Shown piece after piece: positions 42,501 to 56,200 of a DNA stretch of 64,000 bases. The notes under the pieces were generated by a model. It had not been told where the DNA came from and made no database searches. It worked only from the letters and a program-made list of their open reading frames with translations. This stretch comes from Unio delphinus. Taxonomy: Eukaryota > Mollusca > Bivalvia > Unionida > Unionidae. The stretch lies in NCBI GenBank assembly GCA_029339505.1, contig JAQISU010000096.1:3891501-3955500 (forward strand), given 5' to 3'. Each line of letters starts with the position of its first letter. The stretch's first letter is position 1. The position numbers and the translations under genes are program-made.

Positions 42501-44474
42501 AATTCACATGAAATTGCATTAATGAGTCATTCATGAAAGTTGAAATCACTAAAGTTAGCTGATACTTGTATTTCGTTTGACAACAATGAAATAACTTGTT
42601 CATAAAGCTTATCTACCATTTTTCTCAAAACTTTAAAATAAAGTTATACATGTTAACAAACTGAAAGATCAACTCAATGATGTGCATAAATCTTGCTTGC
42701 AAAATTAGTGTTTGACATATTCAGGATATATGCCAATATATAAAGTCTGCTAAAAAAAAGTATCAGAAATATATACATGTGTACATGTAACCAACTCAAG
42801 TGATCATATTCCATATCACCTTGTTAATGTGTCTGCATGTTGCTCCTAGTTAAACATGACTTTGATTATATATATAAAATTATCCCTATTAATTCAGTCT
42901 CGTTAGAGTCTGTTAGATGTTAGATCACCTCAGTAATAAGCTTAGATCTTCATGATACCAATTATAATCAAAGACTGTCTGATAACAAGCTTTTACAGTG
43001 GTAACATGCTCAGCACATTATGTGCCAGATTACATCATAAATATATGCTGATCTCACTCAAGAGCAAATGCATGCTGTTGTTGTTGTAGGGTTTAACACC
43101 ATTTTTCAGCACAAGTTAGGCTATACATGGCTGGCAGTATTAATGGTTTAGGAAGAAACCGAGAAACCCCCGGAAAGAACTTCTGACTGACGAGAAGCTA
43201 ATAGCAAGCTTTCTCACATACACACATTGGCCAAATCTGAGACTCAAACCCACACAGACAGAGGTGAGATGGCAGTGATCCATAATGGAGAGTGCTTCAG
43301 ACCACTCGGGGGCCCCTGCAAATGCATGCAAAGAGTTTACTAATATAAGCCAATGTTTAAGTCCATATAAAGGAAATAAAGCAAATGAACTAATGTGATT
43401 ACTCCATTGTGGAGTATAATCAGGTAAAATCTGTTCATTCAAGTGTGCACATCAACCACTTCTGAAATGACATGGTCCCAAATTGATGGCTATGGCATGG
43501 TCTGCTTACAAATAATCATGGTCCCAAATTGATGGTATTGGTATGGTCTGCTGGCAACTCATGAAATACCCATGAGCATGGACCAGCAACAGAGGATGTA
43601 CAACAATGCACAACACACATTGGAGACTAGGCCATGCAGTAAGCTCACATAGCCTTTGGTCAGGTTAGTTAGAATTTACATGCATACCTTACTGGTAAAA
43701 TGTTCAATCAGAGAAGTTCAATTTAAATGTAATTCTTACCTTTTTCTGTTTTGTTTTTCATACGCATGTTGTTATGTGTCTGGTTAAATTACTTTATCAA
43801 AGATTAAATTCCATGTCTGAACTGTAAGACAGCTAATATTTTTTGGTTGTTGTCCTAGCCCATAGAGTACTTGTGTTTGCTGTTGCCTGTACAACTTTTG
43901 CAGACACACATTTGAGTATCGCATGGCATGATGGGAAATCTTCATGAAAAAGTTTCATCTGTAATAAATTTTTCACATGTAAAAATATAGCAATGAAAAA
44001 GCAAATGAAAATAACTTTGCCAATAGTCTCTATATTTCACACTTAAGTGTATAATAAAACATTTTACCTGTTGACTTTTGCTCATGCATGGCTAGAAAAG
44101 CCAAGGGCATTGCCAGGGCTGCATGACGATGAAGAATGTCTGGATTCTGCTGGCTTATAGCATGTAAAGCCAGTCCACATCCATTGTGAGAAGCCTCATC
44201 TATGAGGAGACAAAAAAGAATACATCATACTTATAAAATACTGTTTGAAGCCCCCTGTATTATATAATATGTCCCATTCTAACTGCCATATCATTTTATA
44301 GACATATTGATATATTTTACATCCCATGTGTTATAATTAAATGTCTTATACAGTTTGTTGCAATCATACATTTGCTGACACATGGTTGAAGAGTTTCAGA
44401 AAGTGTTCAAAGTCTTTCTTACCCAAGTGTCTGGCAAATGTTTGAACAAAGAAATCCATTAAATTCATTAATCT

Positions 44475-44539
<65 letters not shown>

Positions 44540-47500
44540 GGACTTTGTATAGTGCCTAATTTTTAGAAGCTCTAAGCACATTACAACATCTATAATGATA
44601 TGAATACAACAACAACAACAACAACAAAAAAAGAATAAACAATCATCATGAAATTGAAAGAAAATAAATGCTGAAAATATTTAAGGTAGGAAACATTTTT
44701 AGGTCTTTAAGTTTGCTCTTGCAGTCAAAAAGAAAGGTGAGTTTTAAGAGCACTCTTGAAAAGGATCACTGTGTCTTTGTGTCTAATTTCAATGGACAAT
44801 TATTTCCACGTTGCTGGGTCCTGGTATGTAAAAGAATGATGTCCACATAACTGTTTTCATAGTGGGAATAATGTGTATACAACTGTCAGAAGAGAAGCGT
44901 AAGTATCTTGCTGGTGTGTACACATGAGTGAGGCCAGATAGGCATGCTGGACTGGAGTCAATTATATAAAATCAATTTAATGCAACAAATGCATGATAAA
45001 AGTCCTTATATGCTTTTACACAAAAAATGCTGTACACAAGCAGCATCTGAAAAATGATGTCTGAATATGACTGATATAAAAATTATAATGTTCAACATCC
45101 AGATAGTGTAAAATTAGCAGTTGCTAACGTGGACCTGTAACAGTAGAATAATAAATCTTTTGTGAATGTCAATGGTAGTCTTTTTATGGTTGCTATAAAG
45201 TTTTGGAAAACATATTAAATCACAACCACACAAAAGGTAAAAAATAATGCGAGAATCTGGAGTAAAACAATAAGTATAGAATCATAAATCTGTTTGCTGG
45301 ATAAATCAAAAGGAATTGTACAACATAATATAGTACACCCACACAAAAATTATTATAAATGTTTGCAAATTTCACAATGATTTGTTGATTTCTCGATCAA
45401 GAAGGGTGACAAGAAAAGTCAGTGAGAGCCTTGTAATTCTGACAGTCAATATCCAGATTGTCTAAATGGAGAAAATGAATTTAATCCTTTTCAAGAAACC
45501 GAGACAAAAGTTCATTGGATAAAGACCTTTTTGTGGTCGTGTGTAAGATCAGCTCAATATGCAAACAACTGAAAGAAACTATAGCATGTTTGCTTATGTA
45601 AAAGTATGTAGAAAAGCATGTCTTGTCATTGACTTCAAGAAGAAAAAATTGTAATTGAAAAAATGTCTGTAACAGTAAATGTTTCTAGGATATGGGTGAA
45701 GAAATTCTAACTTTCGGGCTTTAATGTATATATTTTTTATTGTGTAGGAAACATTGAACCCCAGACTGAATCATTTTAAAGTTTGAAATTTTTTACTTTA
45801 ATGTTGGCTTTGTCGAAACATAATGATTTATTGTCTCAATTTTTCAGACACTTGAGTGATTCTTTGCATTCTAATTGGGCTGAAGGAGAGGTGTGGATAA
45901 AATAATGTAATAATGAAGAAATAAAAAAACAATGTGGTTTCAGATAATTATCGTATTACGCATTCATTTATATGTTCACATCAGCAGACATCATTGATCA
46001 AAATATCAATCTGACGAACACAGTAGAACTTTAATTTATTATGTACAACTGTATACTTCTAACATAAATACTTATGATTTTGCTTTTAAATTTAATTCAT
46101 TGAATTCCAAGGCAGCATAACCATAAGCCAGATAAAAATTAATAAGGATAACATTATATAATAAATAAATTAACATCTTTTGCAGCGAGATTCCTTTTAT
46201 ATGACTAAGTACTCAAGCAGCTTTAAAACTGGTTTGTATTATTTACTAAAGTAAAACTCTTAGGTTATTCGTATATGAACATAATATATATTGTCTACTG
46301 CATTATAATTTATGTAACTTTGTAATTTTATTTTTAAGATTAATACAAATAATTTTTAATAAACATATCACTTAAGCCGAAACATATTTCATTGCCAAAT
46401 ACTGCATGTTTGATGGAGGTTAGCTGATTGTCATGTTACGTGATTTGGTTGGCAGAGCGATCTATCACCTCGCGTAAGGTCAATTGTACAGTATAATCTA
46501 GTACTCCCACACAATAAATCAACTGAAATTGTACAGCATAATATAGTGCTTCTGTACAATAAATCCACAGAAATTGTACAACATAATATAGTATTCCCAT
46601 GCTATAAATAAAGAGGAACTGTACAGCATAACTTAGTATAGTATTACTTGTTTTGAAAGACCACTCCTTGTGCCAAATAATATCAAAGTCTCAAGACAGT
46701 TGGTCACTCATGACATGTAAAAAAAACTATTCAATAAATAAATCCATACATAAAGAAGGTGGTTTTGCAATACAGGTGGTCTCTTATAGCAGTGATCTTT
46801 CAAGACAGGTTTTACTGTACTCCCACACTACAAGGTATCCTAGTACAGGTACATGGTTTTAAGTCTGGTATGGTCATGGAACCATTTTCATTATTTCACA
46901 GTAATAATATAAAAGAACCTCAGTATAAAGTCACCTCCTTTACATGGAGGTTCCATTTAATGGCTTTGTTAACTGTGTTACAATAGTGGCTTACTGTAAC
47001 AGGAAATTGTGTGACCCTAAGAATCAATAAATACAAAATTCTCTTAAATTATAGATTCACTTTATATAGACAAATGTACAGTTTGACTCCACCATAACAC
47101 ACTCTTTTTATAATAAGAATTTGGATATAACATCATCATCAATATTTTTTTCTTCTTAAAAGTATGAACAATAAGGTATAAAATATATTTATTACCATTT
47201 GGGGGAAGACATTGCAAATTAATTCTAATATTAGATGATAATGGCATGACTATTAAAATTTCACATACATGCATTTTTCTTAAAAGTATGAAAAATAACA
47301 TGTCAAAGGTTTACTCAGATCACACCATGCTTTTCCCATGTTACAAACTGCAACAACAAAAATCCAGATTGGCAACAAAATATACCAACTGGATTTTTTT
47401 TTTTAGTAACAACGCTGTTGGCTGTTTCAACTTGAATATTCAGTCTTGGGTTTGGAGTCAAGAAATTTAAAGGCTCCATTAAAAGAAGCCATAAACTTGA

Positions 47501-50150
47501 ATAGAAAATGCACTGAAAAATACTGTTACATAAACAAATCTTTTGTTTATATTGACAAATCATCTTAACAGTGCACTGTTCTATCATAATCCACTTATGC
47601 TGACATCTGGAATGAGTGCTGTATACAGTGATAAGCTCAAATAGTCATGATTCTAAACTGACCAACCTCTGAAGGCAGGAACAGGAATGACTAAAATCGA
47701 TCAAATGATGGCTAATCTTCTTTCTTTTAAAGATGTACCCAGAACAAAGGTTTTGTTGAAACTTCAAAGAAAACTGATTACCTTTAAAGCAAGAATTCTT
47801 TTGTATAAATACTAAGCAAATGCAACAAACGTTTCAGTCTCAATGTTCTAAACTTAGTTGATGCTGCTGCAATAACCGATGAGCATTTTTTTTGTCCTCC
47901 AAAGTTGTTGTAAAGCAGCGACTAGCAGTGACTTTAATAACAAATGAATCCTTCATCAAAGAAAGTCTCTGAGCTTAAATACAAGCAATGGAATCTGATG
48001 GATTGATGCATTTTCCAAAGTGAATGGAACATGTTTATTGTGCTGTGATAGTTTCCTTTCTGCAGGAAAAACGTTTATGATAATGATGTCTAACAAGAGT
48101 GGCATAAAATGCAAATTCAATTTCCAATCTTTCAAAACTATAGATATATGGCTGTCATTTAAATTTGAATATATGGCAGCAAATTCGTTATGAATAGCCT
48201 CATTCATTGGGCAACCTTGGCAAGATATTTGTCTCCAGCTGACAAAAATCTACGCCAATTTAAGCACATGTACATGTATCATGTAAACAACTATAGCCAT
48301 GTGGCACTGTGACAATGCTGTAGTAAATTGTTTAATGACATGCATTTCTTTACAATGGGAAACAGATCAAATGATGGCCACCAATATTTATTTATAAGCT
48401 ATCTGTTGTTTTTTTTTATCAGGATGTGACCGAAACATTAATTTTTTGTTGTATACAGACAAATCTGTCTTAAAGGCCACCTGAATTCAGCGGTTACCTG
48501 GTCACAATGACCATTCTAATTTCAAATATAAATGTCATGTAATCTGCAGCAAAGACTAATTAAGAGTATATTTTCCATCCAATGGATTGTAAAGACAGAT
48601 ACCTGATGTATGTTTTCATTTTATTTTCATGTGGTTTGCACACATATTTATGTGTCTGGTGATGATATCTGACAGTGCTAAGTCTAGGAACTATTGTTTT
48701 TGTAAGTATGAAATGCTTTGAAGAAAATGAACTAGTTATTTTCTTTTATTCAGTTTCGAATCATTTTCTAGTGACTTATATGAAAAAATAACTTATTCTC
48801 AATTGGATGAAAAGATAACTTATTCTCAATTGGATGACATCACTTTATTGGAATAAACATATATTTGACCTCTGACAAATTTCTGAGGATTCCACTGATA
48901 GTAATCAGCAAATTTTTTAGTAAATTATGTTTCTCCGAGAATACTTACCCAATCACATTACTTTAGGGATATTAGCCTGCTACCTCGCGAATCCAGCCCT
49001 ACCAAAAGACGAAAATTCGTCTTTCCTGTCTACGTCATATAGATAAAGGGCAATAACTCTTGCCCATTACCTCCCCTTGCCGCCCGTTAGGTGTCGCTTC
49101 TTTAGTTTTTAAGCTGAGCGATATATAAAACACGAGGATGCTCGCATGGCGGGGTGGTTGGGAGGGTTTCTTAGTAATGTGATTGGGTAAGTATTCTCGG
49201 AGAAACATAATTTACTAAAAAATTTGCTTTCTCCTTTGAATACGTTCCCCAATCACATTACTTTAGGAGAATAAGTAATAGGAGGAGGGAATGCGGAGCA
49301 TCCGACCTCCACCTCGGGTATCCTCTAGGGAATGATGGTTGGATTCCCCATGTGAATGATAACCCGGTCTCCTAATTTTCAATCAGCAACACAGCCCAGG
49401 GTCACGTGATATGTGACCCTTTTATGCGGTTAAGAAGATAGTTATTGAAATCTTCTTACCTACGAAAATTTATCTGGCGAATCCAGCGAAGCTAATAGGC
49501 TGTGCTGATTGTTGCACATGGGTCTGGTGGGCGTCTGGGCTGCCCAACACCGGACCTACTAGAATCAATGTTTGCCTCTGCGAGTACAAACTTGAAGATA
49601 AAACTGTAGAAGGTTGACTCTGCAACAGCTTCTATAAGGTGACTGATTTGCGAATTCTCAGAGTACGCCGAGCGTATAACCCACTACAGCCATGAAGCAA
49701 GGGCTTGAATGGTGATATCTCATATCCCAGCTATCACCAGAAGAAAGAGGTGCTAGTATGTGACCTGACTCACCTCTATGCATTGAAATGGTGCTAGAGT
49801 GCCCAAACAGGATCTTATATGGCTGTTGATCCTGACTTATCTATAAAGAAAGCGAGCTAATGACGACTCGTTGATCGCAATGTATGGTAATCTATTTTGG
49901 ACTACGAAGCCTGGCTGCGTCAAGAGGACCATCAAACCCTCTGATCGAAACGAAAGAGAGTTCGGGTCACTAGAAAGGACATGTAACTCGCTCACCCTGC
50001 ATGCTGAAGCTAAGGCTATCAAGAAACCCAATTTGTATGATAGTAGCTTTAACTAATCGTGGGTTAAAGACTCAATACTGTCTGAATTGAGTCATGTTAA
50101 AACCCAGGACAGATTCCATTTGAAAACAGGGTGAGGGATATAAGTCGATT

Positions 50151-50200
<50 letters not shown>

Positions 50201-53200
50201 GTCTAAAGATCTGACAAATCTTTGTCATGGCTGATAGCACATGTACCAGAATGGCGGAATGTGTCTGATATCATGGAGCGGTAACATTTGAGAATAACTG
50301 GAGCCAGATGTTTCTCCTCGAAAAGCCAGAGAAAAGTTGGCCAGTTGAGGGATTGTGACACTCAGAGGAACAATGTGAATGATATGGTACCAGTCTCTGA
50401 AAACATGCCACTTGCCCTCGTAAACCTTCAGAGTAGAGGGCCTTCTTGCTCTCGAGATTCTCTCCGCAATCAAAGATTTAAATTGTTTGTCTTGCAAGGC
50501 TGTCTGGACAAGAGCCAAGCTTGAACATAAAGACGGTCCGGACAGGGGTGGAACACCCCTGGCCGCGGTTGCTTGTGAATACTTGTGCTGACTGTAATCT
50601 TCCTGGGTAGATCTATCGCCTAGATTGAGTAGATCGGAGACCCAGGAGTTGTTCCATCTGAGAGGGGTAATCAGAACCATCTGACAATTCTGACCCCTTA
50701 ACTTCTGGATTAATTCCAGTACCAAGACCGTGGGAGGGTAGGAGAATGCCCACAACCCTTCCCAGGTGATTGATCGAGCATCCACGACCCAAGCTTCTGG
50801 GTCTGGAACCTGTGAGATGAAAGGTGGAGAACTTGCGATTCCATCTTGTTGCAAAAGATCAATCATCGGACGTCTCCAAAGTGTGTCAATTGGAAGAAAG
50901 TCCGATTGATGGAGTGACCATTCTGTGTGAATGACTAGATAGAGTGTCAGCCAAGACATTGAGTCTGCCAAGAATGTGTCTGAATTGTACATTGAGGTGG
51001 AGATTGTCGAACCAATGTAGAAATTGCCAGTTCAGATTGCACAGGTATGGTGATTGGTGTCCCCTTGTTTTGAGGCAAGGCACAACCACAATGTTGTCTG
51101 ACATAATGAGGGCAGTTTGTAATAAGAGTTGATCCTGCCCGAAATGAAAGGCATTGATGACAGCCGTTATTTCTGAAAGGTTGATGTGGAAAGGGCTCGC
51201 CCCTGGCACCCACGTGCCGCTGACAGTATCGAAGTTCGGCAACAGGTGGGCACCCCAACCGTAGGTATTAGTGGCGGAACATACCGTTATCCCCTTGGGG
51301 TATCTCCAGAGTAATCCCTGTGGACAGCCTACAGGGGTTGTGCCATTGACTCAAGAATGATTGTATCTCTGGCGTGAGCATGACTGTTTTCTGGGATCGA
51401 AGGGACTTGAAAAGAGCGCAATTACGCTAGCAACGTCCTTTGTAAAGGGCGCATAAAAGGACGGCTGATCGGGATCAAGTCTGCTGTCGCATTGAATAAT
51501 CCGAGGATCTGCAACTCTCTCGCTAAAATGCGCATCCTGTCGGAAACGGACTCTACGAGTGCAATTATCTGGATAATCGCAAACTCGAGGAAGCCTTACC
51601 AGATTCAGATCGAGAGAAACTCCACACCCAGATGGACCAAAATCCGGATTGGACAGAGATCAAACTTTATCCAGTTCACGAGAAAGCCTATATGACGTAA
51701 AGTGATATAAGATCGTTTCTGCCTTTGAGCAGAATAGAACTTGACAGATGTTTCTGGAGGATGTCATCCAAATATACTGCCGACGCAATAGATGAAGTCG
51801 AGCGGAACAGGGTGACGACGTAACCCATAACCTTGGTACTATCCCAAGTGCTTAAATTTAGGCCAAAAGGTATGACATGGAACTGATAAGCCTAGTCCCG
51901 ACAAGCACAACGGAGAATGTCCGCTACTCGTGGGATAGGGACGTGAAATGTGCGTCGGTCATATCTAGCCAGCTTATGATGGGGTTTAAGCGACGTGCCC
52001 TTCAGACATGCGTCACGACGTATCAGGTCTAGGTTGGCAGAAGCAGTCAGTGCATTGGCCATGGAATGGTGAGCTGCCCTGTTAAGAACCCTAGCTAACC
52101 GGGCCGTCGAATCCCAAGCATGTTCATTGCCAGATTTTTCAGCGATCCTGAAAATGGCTAGGGAGGCTAGGTCTAACAGTGAAGACGTAGCGACTACATT
52201 CGAACCAGCTTGGACGTGGCATTGAACACAGTTTTGTCCACTTTATAAGACAATGCCGCAGACATATGGACTGCTGCCCTATTTTATCCCGAGCCAGGAC
52301 CTCAGTATTGAACGCATCGGAGTGAGTTTTGTACCATCGACCTGAAAACGACGCTGGTACTTGGCTTTCAGAAAAGGACGCCTTAGCATTTCCTGGATCC
52401 CCTATACGTGTCGACAGACGGTCATTAATTTCCTTAATTTTGTCGACTGGGGAAGGAGGCGGAAGGATAGAATCTCTTCCCCTTCATCCAGATCGACCGA
52501 AACACTAACCCTATAGTCGGTAATTGCAGCAGGAGGTGGAGGGCATTCTGAAGGGGCCTTAACACCCTAAAAATTTTCTCCACTGCGGCTTTGAAGCTGA
52601 ACTCAGTCCGTTCCATAGTTGGATCTGCATACAGCTGATTTGCCTGTGATTCATCGCACTCACTATGTGCATAATCTTGCTCTGGTAAAGCATCCATATC
52701 GGGGTAATGCATACCAGGTGGCATAGATAACTCGATTCCGTCATCTCTAAAAAAGGCATTCACTCTCCCTTGTGGATGAGTTGATAGCCTATGGACGGCC
52801 GGCAATGCCGAATGAATTGATTGGTATATGTTTGGCCTGAACGCCTGAGACGGGCCGGCTATGACCGGCACCGACCGCTCGAATGGTCGGGTTGGATCGA
52901 GAGATTCATCGCCAACATCAGAGTCATGGTAGTGATATGTAACCGGTAGTACGGATTGACAGACGGAAACATCACTAGAATCTTCGTCAATCCGATTTGT
53001 GCGGATTGTGGTATGATAAAAGTCCCCGTGCTGGTACAGCGGTACAGTCGGACGGACTGGTATATGACTAAAATCTCCATACGGTTGGACGACCGGTGCC
53101 TGTTGGGCTGGACGGCCGGAGCCGGATGGACTGTCAGTGCCGACAAGTGTCGGCTGGAAGCTTGGCTGGACAACCGGTGCCATTTGGGTTGAACGGTCAT

Positions 53201-56200
53201 TGCCGGATCGACGCCCGGTGCCGGTTAGTGCCGGCTGGATGACCGGTGCCATATGGCTGAACGGTCATTGCCGGATGGACGCCCGGTGCCGGTTGGTGCC
53301 GGCTAGAAGGTAATAATAATTACATAATGCTTATGTAGTGCGGCCAGCACTGTGCACCCATCTACCATTCGCTCAGAGGGAATGTTGGTTCTGGTATAGC
53401 TTGCATATCTGTACAGCATACCAGGTGACCTAGATGACGCAATTCTGTCATAATTGACACTTTCACTAAATCTCCCTTGTGGAGAAGCCGTGAACATATG
53501 GACGGCCGGCACTAACGGCTGATTGAACTGACAAATGGTCGGCCTGAAAGTCCTGTTCTGGTAAAGCTGCCATATCTGGGTAGCGCATACCAAGTGGCAT
53601 AGATAACTCAATTCCGTCATCTCTGATAATGTCACTAATTCTCCCTTGTTTTAAAATCACACCGACACGTATTTGACGTGACGGGAGGTGTACACCGGCG
53701 ATACCGACTGATTTGTCTGGTATATGGTCGGCCGGAATGTCGGCGAAGGTCCGGCTATGACCGGCACCTGCCTCTCGAATGGTCTGATTGGACGGAGATA
53801 CATCTATAACATCTCTCTCATGGTAGTGATATGTAACCAGTAGTACAGATTGACTGACGGGTACATCACTATAATCTCCGTAAATCAAAGGTACAGCCGG
53901 TGCAGGTTGATGTCGGCTGGAAGACCGGTGCCATTTGGGCTGAACGGTCGTTGCCGGATGGACGGCCGGTGCAGGTTGATGCCGGCTGGAAGGTCGGTTG
54001 CACGACCGGTACCATTTGGGCTGAACGGTCGTTGCCGGATGGACGGCCGGTGCAGGTTGATGCTGGCTGGAAGGTCGGCTGGACGACCGGTGCCATTTGG
54101 GCTGAACGGTCGTTGCCGGATGGACGGCCTGCATAGGTTGATGCCGGCTGGAAGGTCGGCTGGACGACCGGTGCCATTTGGGCTGAACGGTCGTTGCCGG
54201 ATGGACGGCCGGTGCCGGTTGATGCCGGCTGGAAGGTCGACTGGACGACCGGTACCATTTGGTCTGAACGGTCGTTGCCGGGTGGACGGCCGGTGCCTGT
54301 TGATGCAGGCTGGAAGGTCGGCTGGACGACCGGTGCCATTTGGGCTGAACGGTCGTTGTCGGATGGACAGCCGGTGCCGGTTGATGCCGGCTGGAAGGTC
54401 GGCTGGACGACCGGTGCCATTTGGGCTGAACGGTCGTTGCCGGGTGGACGGCCGGTGCCTGTTGATGCAGGCTGGAAGGTCGGCTGGCCGGCCGGTGCCA
54501 TTTGGGCTGAACGGCCGGTGCCTGTTGATGCCAGCTGGAAGTTCGGCTGGCTGTCCGGTGCCATTTGGGCTGAACGGACGGTGCCGGATGTATGGCTAGT
54601 GCCGGTTGGTGCCTGCTGAAGTGCCGGCTAAACTGACGGTGTCGGCTGGACGGACGGCTGGACGGCCGGCGAAAGTGCATAATAAAATGGATCCAATTGA
54701 TCCAGCCTAGACTCCATGCGTCCGGACTTACAGGCCCGAAAGCCATGCACGGACCTGCGGTGAAATTTACATCCACTGGGCAGCCTAAGCCATGTCAACA
54801 TAATTTCCTCCATTTCCACATTGCCAACACCCATTTTGCCATTCATGCCTTCGTTGTCGACTTTGCTACTGAAACGACAAAAGAAGAGAAGAAAGCACAG
54901 ATTAAAAAAATTCAGCATATTATTAATTCGATAATACTATAACCGTTATTAACGGAGTAGTCAAATTATTCCGTGCCATGTCAACTCTTAATGACCACAC
55001 TAGTTATCACCGTGAGCATGTTGCAATAGGTCGTTCAAGACGAAGTCTACTGAAACGAAAAGATGATAAACAAAGCACAAATTAACAATTCAGTACGCTA
55101 TTAAGTCGCTATTCCATAACCGTAACTAACGAAGGAAGCGAAATGATTAAGTGTCGCGTGAATTCGTGACTACAACACGAAATTCCGCCATTAAATAGTC
55201 GCAACTGGTCGTTCAGAGACGAAGTCTACTGAAACGGAAAGAAGATAAACAAAGCACAAATTAACAATCAGTACGCTATTAAGTCGCTATTCCATAACCG
55301 TAACTAACGGAGGAAGCGAAATGATTAAGTGTCGTGTGAATTCGTGACTACAACACGAAATTCCGCCATTAAATAGTCGCAACTGGTCGTTCAGAGACGA
55401 AGTCTACTGAAACGGAAAGAAGATAAACAAAGCACAAATTAACAATTCAGTACGCTATTAAGTCGCTATTCCATAACCGTAACTAACGGAGGAAGCGAAA
55501 TGATTAAGTGTCGCGTGAATTCGTGACTACAACACGAAGTCCGCCATTAAATAGTCGCAATTGGTCGTTCAAAGACTTTTTTGAAGTCTACTGAAACGTC
55601 AAAGAAGATAAATACAGCACACATTATCAATGCAGCACGTTATTAGTCGCTAATATCGTAAACGTTACATACGGAATAAGCGAAATTATTGAGTGCTACA
55701 TGTATTACATGCTTTGACCACGTTGCAACCTGGTCCGAAGTCTAGAAAAGGTGACAAAGTCACTCAAATTGGAAAATATTGTAAAATAATGTATACGACC
55801 TGTAGAGGAATGATTATCCAACACAGTAATTCCAAATTTAACTTCGGATGGTCAGAATTTACACTAAGATGGCTTGGATTCATTGGAGGTCTAATTGTAC
55901 GTGTTTTCGCGTAAGCGAAGCTAAAAAACTAAAGAAGCGACACCTAACGGGCGGCAAGGGGAGGTAATGGGCAAAAGTTATTGCCCTTTGTCTATATGAC
56001 ATAGACAGGAAAGACGAATTTTCGTCTTTTGGTAGGGCTGGATTCGCGAGGTAGCAGGCTAATATCCCTAAAGTAATGTGATTGGGGAACGTATTCAAAG
56101 GAGAAACATGGGTAACATGTACAAATGTCATGAATGTGATTTAGTAGAAGATGAGTTACAGATGGACAAATGGTCCAAGGAACAGACGGAGGGTTTAATA

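Larger units (their letters stand above)
51990..54918 (-). pseudogene. DIRS gag-like ORF remnant with repeat domain
   Basis: A start region near 54838 ([15 protein letters not shown]) is followed by a Pro/Gln/Thr-rich domain of 27-residue repeats, then a region with [37 protein letters not shown] and [20 protein letters not shown], and a C-terminal part [30 protein letters not shown] and [13 protein letters not shown] that resembles DIRS gag proteins. Several frameshifts and stops separate these blocks. A second, similar [20 protein letters not shown] block near 53570-53640 indicates a duplication within the gene. The long plus-strand frames here are shadows of the repeats. Confidence 0.8.
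48908..56106 (-). mobile_element. DIRS-like tyrosine-recombinase retrotransposon, ~7.2 kb
   Basis: Inverted terminal repeats (48950-49110 and 55924-56084), an internal complementary region near the 3' end, and minus-strand remnants of gag, reverse transcriptase/RNase H and tyrosine recombinase define a DIRS1-type element. It lies in the 12-kb ECM29 intron in the same orientation as the gene. DIRS elements integrate through a recombinase and leave no target duplication, and none is seen. The boundaries are inferred from the circle-junction-like order in the internal region (right end GGAGAAA joined to left end GCAAATT), so they are certain to within a few bases. The genes carry stops and frameshifts, and the junction of gag with reverse transcriptase looks internally deleted. 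Confidence 0.92.

Noticed and set aside
53850..54619. 249- and 141-codon plus-strand ORFs with Gly/Arg repeats
   Set aside because: Antisense shadows of the 81-bp gag repeats; the minus-strand frame continues into recognisable gag sequence.
53466..54776. 436-codon minus-strand ORF of His/Arg/Ser repeats
   Set aside because: It is the longest frame, but it is an alternate phase over most of the repeat array; the phase reading [17 protein letters not shown] matches the outlying units and downstream gag. It could hold short true segments because of frameshifts.
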